From the NCBI RefSeq assembly GCF_023015615.1, contig NZ_JALKAJ010000005.1, forward strand, positions 496,001 to 560,000: 64,000 bases of DNA, in the 5' to 3' direction. A program made the position numbers and the translations under genes. Positions 43,862 to 52,559 of the stretch are shown piece after piece; within the stretch, counting starts at the first letter, position 1, and each line of letters starts with the position of its first letter. The notes under the pieces were generated by a model that made no database searches, was not told the DNA's origin, and was given only the letters and a program-made list of their open reading frames with translations. Origin of the DNA: Qipengyuania sp. S6317L1. GTDB lineage: Bacteria > Pseudomonadota > Alphaproteobacteria > Sphingomonadales > Sphingomonadaceae.

Positions 43862-43892
43862 AAAGGGGCCGGGAGGAACATCCGGCCCCTTT
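43862..43892. terminator. Bidirectional rho-independent terminator
   Basis: An 11-bp perfect stem (AAAGGGGCCGG / CCGGCCCCTTT) with a 9-nt loop and TCGTTTT after it; the complementary strand also ends in a T-run. It serves the convergent PilZ gene (+) and exported-protein gene (-). Confidence 0.85.
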
Positions 43893-43926
43893 CGTTTTCA
43901 CAGCACATGGCTGTGGGTAAGAAAGC

Positions 43927-44553
43927 TTAGTTGCCCGGATTGTAAGGGATGGTCGACTTGTGCACGGCCATCTTCAGATCGCCTTCCGCATCCCGGATAT
44001 AACCGATTGTATATTCCACCTTTACCTCATCACCGCCATTGGCCGGAGTGAAGTAGTAGTTGCCCATCGCAACGGCCATGTTGCAGATATTGTTGGTGAT
44101 GCCGGCATTCTGCCAACGCACCGATGACCACGGGGTGATCGCAAAACCCTTGTCTTCAGGATAAGAGTCGTTTCCGCCCACGAAGTAGGACAATGCACCA
44201 TCGAAGGATGGTCGGAATTGCTCGACCGAGGCAAGCGTTGGTTTGAACAACACAAGGCTTTCGTCATAGGCGTAGAATGTGTCGATGTGGTCAATCGCGG
44301 CCTGGCGATAATCGCTGCCCGATGAATAGGCTTCGCCGATCTTGATGATGCCATCGCCCCACGCAGCCTGCGCGGCGATCACTTCCTTTTCCGTGATGCA
44401 TTGCATCTGCGCCTCGGTTGGACCGGTCGGCTCGCCTGCACCGATCGGAGTGTTGTCATTGGTCTGTGCGGTGGCGGCGGTGGCAAGGATGGCAGTCGCT
44501 GCGGCTGAAGCTGTCAGAGTGAGCTTCGCGCGGTTGAATACGGTGTTCTTCAT
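43927..44553 (-). CDS. Exported SnoaL-like protein of unknown function
   Basis: A 208-residue protein with a signal peptide (TLTASAAATAILATAATAQ, cleavage near residue 29). The mature part looks like a SnoaL/CaMKII-association-type cone fold: EVIAAQAAWGDGI, AIDHIDTFYAYDESLVLFKPTL, ALSYFVGGN, NMAVAMGNYYFT, EVKVEYTIGYIRD and LKMAVHKST. Homologues are sometimes labelled phosphoribosyl-AMP cyclohydrolase, which this sequence does not support (no HisI metal motifs). Binding or catalytic role unknown. The ribosome binding site is CCAAGGAGA. Confidence 0.7.
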   Translation of the reverse strand: MKNTVFNRAKLTLTASAAATAILATAATAQTNDNTPIGAGEPTGPTEAQMQCITEKEVIAAQAAWGDGIIKIGEAYSSGSDYRQAAIDHIDTFYAYDESLVLFKPTLASVEQFRPSFDGALSYFVGGNDSYPEDKGFAITPWSSVRWQNAGITNNICNMAVAMGNYYFTPANGGDEVKVEYTIGYIRDAEGDLKMAVHKSTIPYNPGN

Positions 44554-44730
44554 TATAGTCTCCTTGGAGGGGATCGTCCCCGGAACGTCTGGGTATGAAA
44601 TAGGGAGATCAGGAAGGTCGCGAAATTCCCCGGCGGGCCTAAGTCAAAGCGTGTAGGCCGCTTGGCCTATGCTTTTTCCGCATTTTGGGGGGGAGGGTTG
44701 CACAGTTTGTAATTGCAGGGATGGGGTAAA

Positions 44731-44745
44731 GAACATATGTAGAAC
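44731..44745 (+). promoter_or_regulatory. LexA (SOS) box at the start of the rSAM-udgX-dnaE2 operon
   Basis: A second perfect GAAC-N7-GAAC, ending 2 bp before the ATG at 44748. It shares GAACATA and a trailing GAACA with the imuA box. Its position on the start codon implies a very short or leaderless mRNA, with LexA sitting over the transcription start. Confidence 0.87.
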
Positions 44746-44747
44746 AC

Positions 44748-45998
44748 ATGATTCAGAGATCACCTCAAAAGTCCTTGCGCGAAAGGCTGGAAATCCTCGC
44801 CGATGCGGCAAAATATGATGCGTCCTGCGCCTCGTCGGGCACGGCGAAAAAGAACTCGCTTGGCGGAAAAGGCGTGGGCTCAACCGAGGGGATGGGCATT
44901 TGTCATGCCTATGCGCCCGATGGGCGGTGTATCTCGCTTTTGAAGGTATTGCTGACCAATCACTGCATCTTTGATTGCCATTATTGTATCAACCGGAAGA
45001 GCTCGAACACGCCGCGCGCGAAGTTCACACCGCAGGAAGTCGCCGACCTCACGATCAATTTTTACAAGCGCAATTATATCGAGGGGCTGTTTCTCTCCTC
45101 TGGTATCATCAAAAGCTCCAACCACACGATGGAACAGTTGATGGAGACCGCGCGCATCTTGCGCGAGGAATATGATTTTCGCGGCTACATCCATTTGAAA
45201 ACTATTCCGGAGGCAGACCCTGAGCTGATCGAGCAGGCGGGAATGTATGCCGACCGGGTCTCGATCAATGTGGAACTGCCGACCAAAGCTGGTCTGACGA
45301 AGCTTGCCCCTGACAAGAACGAGGCGGAGATTGAGGGGGCTTTGGCAAAGACCAAGAACCGCATCATTCAGGCGAAGGATGAACGAAAGCGCTTTCGCCA
45401 TGCGCCGCGCTTTGCACCTGCGGGGCAATCGACGCAGATGATTGTGGGGGCGGACGATGCCAATGACGCTGCGATCGTGAGCCGGGCTAGCAATCTCTAC
45501 GGTAATTTCGGCCTTCGCCGGGTTTACTACAGCGCCTTTTCACCGATCCCCGATGCAAGCGCGGTGCTGCCGTTGAAGCGCCCGCCTTTGATGCGCGAAC
45601 ACCGGCTGTATCAGTCCGATTGGTTGATCCGGTTTTACGGCTTTGGTGCGAATGATGTGGCCGATGCGACTGAGAAGGATGGTAACCTCCCGCTTGATAT
45701 TGATCCCAAGCTTGCCTGGGCACTGAAGTTCCGGGGGCAGTTTCCGGTTGATGTGAACCGTGCGTCCAAGGAGCAATTGCTGCGCGTGCCCGGGCTGGGG
45801 ACAACGGCGGTGGGACGTATCCTGAAGGCGCGGAGATATCGTCGACTGCGCCTGGAGGATGTGGGAAAGCTGACCCAATCCATCGCCAAGGTGCGTCCCT
45901 TTCTGGTGGCCGCTGATTGGAGCCCAACGCGGCTGACCGATCGGGCAGATTTGCGCTCGATGCTCGCGCCCAAACAAGAGCAGCTGGAGCTGTTTTGA
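44748..45998 (+). CDS. Putative DNA modification/repair radical SAM protein
   Basis: A 416-residue radical-SAM protein of the type regularly encoded beside UdgX/DUF4130 proteins. The N-terminus has LADAAKYDASCASSG. The [4Fe-4S]/SAM motif CxxxCxxC is C73, C77, C80 (HCIFDCHYCINR). The C-terminal helix-hairpin-helix region (DVNRASKEQLLRVPGLG) suggests DNA binding. The reaction is unknown; repair of a uracil-related or other base lesion is proposed from gene linkage only. A LexA box touches the start codon, and the stop overlaps the udgX start (TGATG). Confidence 0.9.
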   Translation: MIQRSPQKSLRERLEILADAAKYDASCASSGTAKKNSLGGKGVGSTEGMGICHAYAPDGRCISLLKVLLTNHCIFDCHYCINRKSSNTPRAKFTPQEVADLTINFYKRNYIEGLFLSSGIIKSSNHTMEQLMETARILREEYDFRGYIHLKTIPEADPELIEQAGMYADRVSINVELPTKAGLTKLAPDKNEAEIEGALAKTKNRIIQAKDERKRFRHAPRFAPAGQSTQMIVGADDANDAAIVSRASNLYGNFGLRRVYYSAFSPIPDASAVLPLKRPPLMREHRLYQSDWLIRFYGFGANDVADATEKDGNLPLDIDPKLAWALKFRGQFPVDVNRASKEQLLRVPGLGTTAVGRILKARRYRRLRLEDVGKLTQSIAKVRPFLVAADWSPTRLTDRADLRSMLAPKQEQLELF

Positions 45999-47458
45999 TG
46001 AGCGCCCTCCAGCACGTCTCCCTCGGCGCGCATTATGTCGTCCATTTGCCCAGACCCGATGACTTTGCCTTCTGGCGCGAGCGCGCGCGACAACTCATCC
46101 AATGCGATGTGCCCCCTGACCGGGTGAGCTGGGTTGAGCCGGGCGGGACGGGCGATCTGTTTGCTTTCGAGGGGCCATCACGCGGTGAGAAACGCCTGCC
46201 TGTGCCCGGCGCTGACGCGGGCGAGGTGCGCGCCTCGAAACGCTTCATGCGCCTTGCCCGCAATGCTTCGGTCCATTCTGATCCTGAACGTTTCAGCCTG
46301 CTCTATCGCGTGCTCTGGCGGCTCCAGTCGAAGCCGGGAATGATGCAGGACAGCGTAGACACCGACGTGCGCCGGATCGAGGAACTCGACAAGGAAGTGC
46401 GCCGCGACGCGCACAAGATGCACGCCTTCGTCCGCTTTCGCCTGATTGAAGGTAATGAGGTCGAGAATGAGGGCCAGGAGCACTACGTCGCGTGGTTTGA
46501 GCCCGACCACCATATCGTGCGCCGTGAGGCCGGCTTTTTCATGCGCCGCTTTGCCAATATGAACTGGTCGATCCTGACGCCGCGCGGAAGCATCCACTGG
46601 GACGGCGAGACTATGCGCGAAGGCCCTTCGGCCCGGCGCGAGGACGCTCCAGCAGGCGATCCGGTCGAGGCTTTGTGGAAGTCTTATTACGCCTCAACCT
46701 TTAACCCGGCGCGGTTGAAAGTCGGTGCAATGCTTTCGGAAATGCCCAAGAAATACTGGAAAAACATGCCCGAGGCCGAGCTTATTCCTCAGCTTATCGC
46801 AGGCGCACAGGCGCGCGAGGCAGGTATGGTGGCTGCGGGGACGCGCGAGGTTCGCGAAATGCCTTCAAGCCTTGAGGCCATCGCCGGGGGCATCAGTGCG
46901 TGCCGCGATTGTCCGATAGCCGAATGTGGCACCCGCGCGGTGATGGGCGAGGGGGCTCCGGGCAGCTCCCTGATGATCGTGGGCGAACAGCCGGGGGATC
47001 AGGAGGATTTGGCAGGGCGGCCTTTCGTGGGGCCTGCGGGCCAATTGCTTGATGTCTATCTCGATAAGGCGGGTATTGACCGAGGGGCATCCTACGTCAC
47101 CAATGCTGTCAAACACTTCAAATTTGTGAGCCGCGGCAAACGCCGGATCCACCAGACCCCGCAAGCCAAGGAAATCGATACTTGTCGCTGGTGGCTCGAA
47201 GCCGAGCGCAAGATCGTACAGCCCCGCGTGGTTCTGGCCCTTGGCGCAAGCGCTGCAAGAGCAATGCTTGGCCGCACGGTGAGCCTTGCGAAAGAGCGCG
47301 GGCGACCCGCTCCGTTGGAGGATGGCAGCGAGCTTTGGATAACCGCGCACCCCTCCTATCTCCTTCGGCTCGATGGCGAGGCGAGAGCAGCGCAAGAAGA
47401 GCTTTTCGCGCGTGACCTCGCGGCGGTGCGAGGACGCCTCTTCGAGTTGGCAGCATGA
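45998..47458 (+). CDS. udgX: UdgX-family uracil-DNA cross-linking protein fused to a DUF4130 domain
   Basis: A 486-residue fusion. The N-terminal about 250 residues are a DUF4130-type domain (VHLPRPDDFAFWRERARQL, HKMHAFVRFR, FEPDHHIVRREAGFF). The C-terminus is a family-4-like uracil-DNA glycosylase with Fe-S cysteines C302, C305 and C310. It has the UdgX version of motif A, GEQPGDQED (329-337), the R-loop KRRIH (381-385) whose His385 should form the covalent bond to the uracil-site deoxyribose, and motif HPSYLLR (from 451). UdgX binds irreversibly instead of turning over. dnaE2 starts 1 nt after its stop. Confidence 0.93.
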   Translation: MSALQHVSLGAHYVVHLPRPDDFAFWRERARQLIQCDVPPDRVSWVEPGGTGDLFAFEGPSRGEKRLPVPGADAGEVRASKRFMRLARNASVHSDPERFSLLYRVLWRLQSKPGMMQDSVDTDVRRIEELDKEVRRDAHKMHAFVRFRLIEGNEVENEGQEHYVAWFEPDHHIVRREAGFFMRRFANMNWSILTPRGSIHWDGETMREGPSARREDAPAGDPVEALWKSYYASTFNPARLKVGAMLSEMPKKYWKNMPEAELIPQLIAGAQAREAGMVAAGTREVREMPSSLEAIAGGISACRDCPIAECGTRAVMGEGAPGSSLMIVGEQPGDQEDLAGRPFVGPAGQLLDVYLDKAGIDRGASYVTNAVKHFKFVSRGKRRIHQTPQAKEIDTCRWWLEAERKIVQPRVVLALGASAARAMLGRTVSLAKERGRPAPLEDGSELWITAHPSYLLRLDGEARAAQEELFARDLAAVRGRLFELAA

Positions 47459-47459
47459 A

Positions 47460-50400
47460 ATGCCCGAGGCCCCGCTCACCCCTGACAAACGCACGCTGGA
47501 GGTCGATCCTGACGCAATCGAGCCGCCACAACCCGCGCCTTTTGTAGAACTGGGGCTGGTAAGCTGTTTCAGCTTTCTTCGCGGCGCGTCCGATGCGGTC
47601 GACCTTGCCATGACTGCGCGGAGCCAAGGCTATGACGCGCTGGGCATTGCGGATGTGAACAGCTTTGCAGGCGTGGTGCGGCTTCACACCGAAGCAAAGA
47701 CCCTCAAGCTGCGCCCCGTGATCGGCACCCGCATCGAAACGGTCGAGGGGCTGGCCTTCCTTGCCTATCCGAGGGACCGCAAGGCCTATGGCCGCCTCTC
47801 GCGCCTCATCAGCCAGGGGCGGATGCAGACGCTGGACGGTGAGTGGCAGGAGAAAGGCGTGTGCGAGATCAGCCTTGCAATGCTGGCAGAGCATTCGGAG
47901 GGCGTGCAACTGATCCTGCTCCCGCCGGATGATCTGAGCGCGCAGTTCACCATTGAGGTTGAGAGCAATGTCGTGCCGTTCAGGCCCGATGGCGATGTGG
48001 CGGAGAGCGTGTCATTCTCAGCCCCTTTTCCCAAACTGCTTACGCATCTTGCCCGGCAACTCGCGGGGCTCGGCCACCTCGCGGCAAGCTATCTCTACCG
48101 CGGCGATGACGTCGCTCGGATCGACGAACTCGACAGGTTGGCGCGCGACAACGGCCTGACCCTGCTCGCCACCAACGACGTGCATTACCATGCGCCCGCG
48201 CGCAGGCCCTTGCAGGACGTCATGACGGCGATTGCGCACAAGACCACGGTGGCAGAGGCCGGCCACCTGCTCCACGCCAATGCGGAGCGGCATCTGAAAT
48301 CTCCCGAAACCATGCTCCGCCTGTTCGAGCGCTGGCCCCATGCGATTGAGGCGGCGCGCGAGGTGGCAGACAATTGCGACTTTTCCCTCGACGAACTCGC
48401 CTATGAATACCCGGAAGAAATCTACCCCGACGGCGTGTCGCCGCAAGGATTTCTTGAGGTCGAGACATGGGCAGGCGCTGAGCGGCGCTATCCAGACGGC
48501 GTTCCACAAACCGTTCACGATACGCTTGAGCGCGAGCTTGCCATGATCGCGAAACTGGACCTTGCGCGCTATTTCCTAACCATCAAGGATATCGTCGATT
48601 TTGCGCGCAGCGTAGACCCGCCGATCCTGTGTCAGGGGAGAGGGTCTGCCGCAAACTCTGCTGTTTGCTACTGCCTTGAAATCACCAGCGTTGATCCGGC
48701 CAAGCACCAGCTTCTCTTCGACCGTTTCATCTCCGAAGAACGCAAAGAACCGCCCGATATCGACGTTGATTTCGAGCATGAGCGGCGTGAAGAGGTGATC
48801 CAGTATATCTATGCCAAATATGGCCGCGCACGCGCTGGGCTGACGGCAACGGTCATCCACTATCGCCCCCGCATGGCGATCCGCGAGGTGGGTAAGGCAA
48901 TGGGGCTTTCCGAAGATGTGACTTCGCGTTTGGCGAAAAGCGTCTGGGGATCATGGGGCCGCGAAATCAGCGAAAAGCACGCAAACGAAAGCGGTTTGGA
49001 TGTGACCGATCCTCACCTCAAACGCGTGCTTGCCTTGACCGAACAAATGATCGGTATGCCGCGTCACCTCAGCCAGCATGTGGGCGGGTTTATCCTCACC
49101 GACGGGCCGCTCACCGAAAGCGTGCCTATCGGCAATGGCGCGATGCCGGACCGTTCTTTCATCGAGTGGGACAAGGACGATATCGAGGCACTGGGTATTC
49201 TCAAGGTCGATGTGCTGGCGCTCGGCATGCTTACTTGCATCAAGAAGTGTCTCGATCTGCTCGAAGCGCACCATGATCGCACTCTGACCCTTGCCAGCGT
49301 CCCGCGGGAGGATCCGGAAACCTACGCGATGCTGCGAAAGGGAGATTCGCTGGGCGTGTTTCAGGTCGAGAGCCGCGCGCAGATGAATATGCTCCCGCGT
49401 CTTCGCCCGCGAGAGTTTTACGACCTCGTGATTCAGGTGGCGATTGTGCGCCCGGGGCCGATCCAAGGCGATATGGTCCACCCCTATCTGAAGCGCCGGC
49501 GCGGCGCAGAGGAGGTGGTGATCCCCAAGCCTTCGCCAGCGCATGGCCCGCCGGACGAGCTTTCCAGCATCTTGGAGCGCACCTTGGGTGTGCCGATTTT
49601 CCAGGAGCAGGCGATGAAGATTGCGCTCGACGCGGCGAAGTTCTCCAGCCTCGAAGCCAACCGATTGCGCAAGGCGATGGCGACCTTCCGCTCGCGCGGG
49701 ATGGTCGATGAGCTTCAGGACATGATGGTCGGGCGCATGGTAGAGCGCGGCTATGATCCAGAGTTTGCCGAGCGGTGTTTCAACCAGATCAGGGGCTTTG
49801 GCGAATACGGCTTTCCCGAAAGTCACGCGGCGAGCTTCGCGCATCTGGTGTATGTTTCAAGCTGGCTCAAATGCCACTTCCCGGCAGCCTTTGCAGCGGC
49901 GCTTTTGAACTCTCAGCCGATGGGGTTCTATGCACCTGCACAGATAGTGAGGGACGCGCGCGAACACGGCGTCGAGGTGCTTGCGGCGGATGTGAACCGA
50001 TCAGAGTGGGATTGTACGCTGGAGGAAACCCGTCACCCCGGTAAAGACCGGAATGACGATCGGGGAAGGCAGGACCGCCACATTGCTCTGCGCTTGGGAC
50101 TTCGCCAAATCGAGGGGCTGCACGAACATATCGCTGCGCAGCTTGTCGCCGAGCGCGTGGAAAACGGGCCATACCGCGATGTCGCAGAGCTACGCGAGCG
50201 CGCCGGGCTCTCCCCGCCGCATATTGAGCGGCTTGCGAGCGCCGATGCCTTTACCTCGTTGAACCTCCCTCGTCGTCAGGCCTTATGGGATGCGCGCAGC
50301 CTTATTGCAGGGCCTGACCTCCCGTTGTTCCGCGCGGCCGACGAGCGTGATGAGGGCGCGGAAAAATCGCCCACGAAGCTTCCGACGATGCCGCTCTCAG

Positions 50401-51002
50401 AAGAGGTGGTGAACGATTATCAGACGACGCGCCTCAGCCTTAAAGCACACCCGATGGCTTTCCTGCGGCCGCGCCTTGCCGAGCGTGGATTTGTGCGCGC
50501 CTGTGACCTCAGAAACCGCAAGTTTCGCTCCATGGTGCAGGTTGCAGGCGTCGTCCTCATCCGTCAGCGGCCGGGCAGCGCCAAGGGTGTGTGCTTTATC
50601 ACGCTGGAGGATGAAACGGGGGTTGTGAACCTTGTCGTGTGGCCTGATCTCAAGGAGAAGCAGCGCCAAGTGGTCATGGGGGCGCGGTTGATGGAGGTGC
50701 GGGGGCGCGTCGAATATGACGATGAGGTCATTCACGTGATCGCGCACCATATGACCGATGCAAGCGATGCCCTCTATTCGCTGTCAGACGACATGCTCAA
50801 CGCGCCGCTCGCGCGTGCAGACCATGTGAATACGCCGCTGCAATCCCATTCCCAGATACGCAAGGTCCACGAAACAGGCGAAGTCGTGCGACCCCGTGAC
50901 ATGATTGACCAATTGCCGCCGCCAAATGGAACGCCACATGGAACGCCAGGCGGCCACCCGCGTAACCATAGGATAATACCCAAGTCGCGCGATTTTCATT
51001 AA
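47460..51002 (+). CDS. dnaE2: Error-prone DNA polymerase DnaE2
   Basis: A 1180-residue C-family polymerase acting with ImuA/ImuB in SOS mutagenesis. The N-terminal PHP domain is degenerate: VSCFSFLRGAS lacks the HxH metal pair, and ADVNSFAG replaces TDHN. The polymerase core has CQGRGSAANS and the catalytic aspartates in PDIDVDF (432-438); the HhH and OB domains follow (GLRQIEGL; GVCFITLEDETGVVNLVVWP). Residues 858-867 are encoded by a 28-bp palindrome at 50031-50058 that looks inserted. The ATG at 47460 was chosen since upstream sequence overlaps udgX. The extensin gene starts 9 nt later. Confidence 0.96.
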   Translation: MPEAPLTPDKRTLEVDPDAIEPPQPAPFVELGLVSCFSFLRGASDAVDLAMTARSQGYDALGIADVNSFAGVVRLHTEAKTLKLRPVIGTRIETVEGLAFLAYPRDRKAYGRLSRLISQGRMQTLDGEWQEKGVCEISLAMLAEHSEGVQLILLPPDDLSAQFTIEVESNVVPFRPDGDVAESVSFSAPFPKLLTHLARQLAGLGHLAASYLYRGDDVARIDELDRLARDNGLTLLATNDVHYHAPARRPLQDVMTAIAHKTTVAEAGHLLHANAERHLKSPETMLRLFERWPHAIEAAREVADNCDFSLDELAYEYPEEIYPDGVSPQGFLEVETWAGAERRYPDGVPQTVHDTLERELAMIAKLDLARYFLTIKDIVDFARSVDPPILCQGRGSAANSAVCYCLEITSVDPAKHQLLFDRFISEERKEPPDIDVDFEHERREEVIQYIYAKYGRARAGLTATVIHYRPRMAIREVGKAMGLSEDVTSRLAKSVWGSWGREISEKHANESGLDVTDPHLKRVLALTEQMIGMPRHLSQHVGGFILTDGPLTESVPIGNGAMPDRSFIEWDKDDIEALGILKVDVLALGMLTCIKKCLDLLEAHHDRTLTLASVPREDPETYAMLRKGDSLGVFQVESRAQMNMLPRLRPREFYDLVIQVAIVRPGPIQGDMVHPYLKRRRGAEEVVIPKPSPAHGPPDELSSILERTLGVPIFQEQAMKIALDAAKFSSLEANRLRKAMATFRSRGMVDELQDMMVGRMVERGYDPEFAERCFNQIRGFGEYGFPESHAASFAHLVYVSSWLKCHFPAAFAAALLNSQPMGFYAPAQIVRDAREHGVEVLAADVNRSEWDCTLEETRHPGKDRNDDRGRQDRHIALRLGLRQIEGLHEHIAAQLVAERVENGPYRDVAELRERAGLSPPHIERLASADAFTSLNLPRRQALWDARSLIAGPDLPLFRAADERDEGAEKSPTKLPTMPLSEEVVNDYQTTRLSLKAHPMAFLRPRLAERGFVRACDLRNRKFRSMVQVAGVVLIRQRPGSAKGVCFITLEDETGVVNLVVWPDLKEKQRQVVMGARLMEVRGRVEYDDEVIHVIAHHMTDASDALYSLSDDMLNAPLARADHVNTPLQSHSQIRKVHETGEVVRPRDMIDQLPPPNGTPHGTPGGHPRNHRIIPKSRDFH
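50031..50058 (+). repeat. Palindromic element inserted in frame within dnaE2
   Basis: 12-nt arms (50031-50042 and 50047-50058) with a 4-nt loop pair at all but two positions. The form CGTCA..CCGGT-AAAG-ACCGG..TGACG is typical of dispersed intergenic palindromes in alphaproteobacteria. It sits in a DnaE2 loop just before the conserved LRLGLRQIEGL and keeps the frame open. No other copy was noticed in this window. Confidence 0.55.
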
Positions 51003-51011
51003 GGATCTAAA

Positions 51012-51728
51012 ATGCCAGCGAAAAAGACTAGCAAAGGCTTGCGCGTGGTGCGCCGAATTCTTGTCCTTGGTCTTTTAGCTGCGGTGGGTATGGCTGGATG
51101 GAACTGGCTTGAGGACCATCCACAGCATAACCCGTGGGCCCCGCTTGACCTGCGCGATCCGATTGGACTTGCGACCGCGACAAAACTGGTCACACTTCGC
51201 GATGACATTGACCAGTGCCGCGCGGTGCTAGAGCGGAGCGATATAGCCTACACCGCTTTACCGCAAACAGGGGAGGGGGCGTGCGTGCGCCCTGACCGCA
51301 CTCGCCTCACGGAATTTCCGTTCAGCCCCGGCAATCCTGCAACCACTTGCCCGGTGGCCGCAGCGATGGAGCTATGGCGCACCCGCAGCGTGGAGCCTGC
51401 CGCGCGCGACATTCTTGGCAGCGGTGTCGCGCGTTTCGAGCATCTGGGCGTCTATAACTGCCGCCGGATACGCGGGTCTTCCGACAATTGGAGCCAGCAT
51501 GCGACCGGTAACGCGATTGATATCAGCGCAATCGTGCTTGAGGATGGGCGCCGGATCAGCCTGCTTGCCGGTTGGGAGGGCGAGAGCGACGAGGCACAGT
51601 TCCTGCGCCAGATCCGTGATGGTGCCTGCGGCGTGTTTGCGGTGGTCCTATCGCCCGATTACAATGCCGCGCACGCCGACCATTTTCACTTCGATCAGGG
51701 AGGCAATATGATGGGTGTCTGCCGCTAG
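51012..51728 (+). CDS. Extensin-like C-terminal domain protein (probable peptidoglycan peptidase)
   Basis: A 238-residue protein with an N-terminal membrane anchor (residues about 13-31, RRILVLGLLAAVGMAGWNW). Its ExtensinC domain is a D-Ala-D-Ala-peptidase-like fold; HATGNAIDIS and HADHFHFDQ supply the expected zinc ligands. Cys pairs (DQC, GAC, TTC, YNC) probably form periplasmic disulfides. Activity on peptidoglycan is inferred from the family. It starts 9 nt after dnaE2 with AAGGA as ribosome binding site, and could be the last gene of the SOS operon. It is convergent with phoB. Confidence 0.82.
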   Translation: MPAKKTSKGLRVVRRILVLGLLAAVGMAGWNWLEDHPQHNPWAPLDLRDPIGLATATKLVTLRDDIDQCRAVLERSDIAYTALPQTGEGACVRPDRTRLTEFPFSPGNPATTCPVAAAMELWRTRSVEPAARDILGSGVARFEHLGVYNCRRIRGSSDNWSQHATGNAIDISAIVLEDGRRISLLAGWEGESDEAQFLRQIRDGACGVFAVVLSPDYNAAHADHFHFDQGGNMMGVCR

Positions 51729-51737
51729 GCCTTCTGC

Positions 51738-52427
51738 CTAGATCGCTTCGAGCGCATAACCGGCAGAACGCACGGTGCGTATCGGGTCTTTCACGCCTTC
51801 GATTTCGATTGCCTTGCGAAGCCGGCGGATGTGCACATCGACGGTGCGAAGTTCGATATCAGAAGCGGTGCCCCATACCCCATCGAGCAATTGCCCGCGG
51901 CTGAAAACGCGGCCCGGGCTCTCCATGAAGAATTTGAGAAGGCGATATTCGGTCGGACCCAATTGGAGGGTTTGACCGCGCCGCTGGACCTTATGGGCAA
52001 CCGGATCGAGCTTGATATCGCCAACCTCGATTGTCTCGCCTGCAAGGGCCGGGCGAATGCGGCGCATGACCGCGGCCACACGGGCTAACAATTCACGCGG
52101 AGAAAATGGCTTGGTGAGGTAATCGTCTGCACCCATCTCCAAACCCCGGACCCGGTCATCCTCGGCCTCGCGCGCGGTCAGCATGATGATCGGCACATGG
52201 GCGGTCTGCTTGTCCCGGCGCAATTGACGGCACACCTCAATTCCGCTGGTCCCTTCGATCATCCAGTCAAGGATAATGAGATCGGGCACATCTTCGCGTG
52301 CAAGCATGAGAGCATCATCACCATCCTTGGTGCAACGCACAGTGTAGCCTTCATTTTGAAAACGGTATTCAAGAAGCTCGGAAAGGGCGGGATCATCTTC
52401 GACAAGAAGCAGTTTGGCCGCATGCAT
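51738..52427 (-). CDS. phoB: Phosphate regulon response regulator PhoB
   Basis: A 229-residue OmpR-type regulator. The receiver has acidic pocket EDD (10-12) and phospho-acceptor Asp54 (LDWMIEG); the winged-helix DNA-binding domain ends with VDVHIRRLRKAIE and IRTVRSAGYAL. It binds Pho boxes when phosphorylated by PhoR. It is the last gene of the minus-strand Pho block, 132 bp after phoU, so it may have its own promoter as well as read-through. Confidence 0.95.
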   Translation of the reverse strand: MHAAKLLLVEDDPALSELLEYRFQNEGYTVRCTKDGDDALMLAREDVPDLIILDWMIEGTSGIEVCRQLRRDKQTAHVPIIMLTAREAEDDRVRGLEMGADDYLTKPFSPRELLARVAAVMRRIRPALAGETIEVGDIKLDPVAHKVQRRGQTLQLGPTEYRLLKFFMESPGRVFSRGQLLDGVWGTASDIELRTVDVHIRRLRKAIEIEGVKDPIRTVRSAGYALEAI

Positions 52428-52559
52428 AGCGAGCGTCTCCTAAATTATGGCCCCGCGCCGTTCAGGCATCACCGAGCCGCCTTCCAGAGCCAATGTGTCA
52501 GTAACGCTACGGTTTTATGAAACCGAGCCCGCAAACTTATCCACCGCGCAACGCAATCT

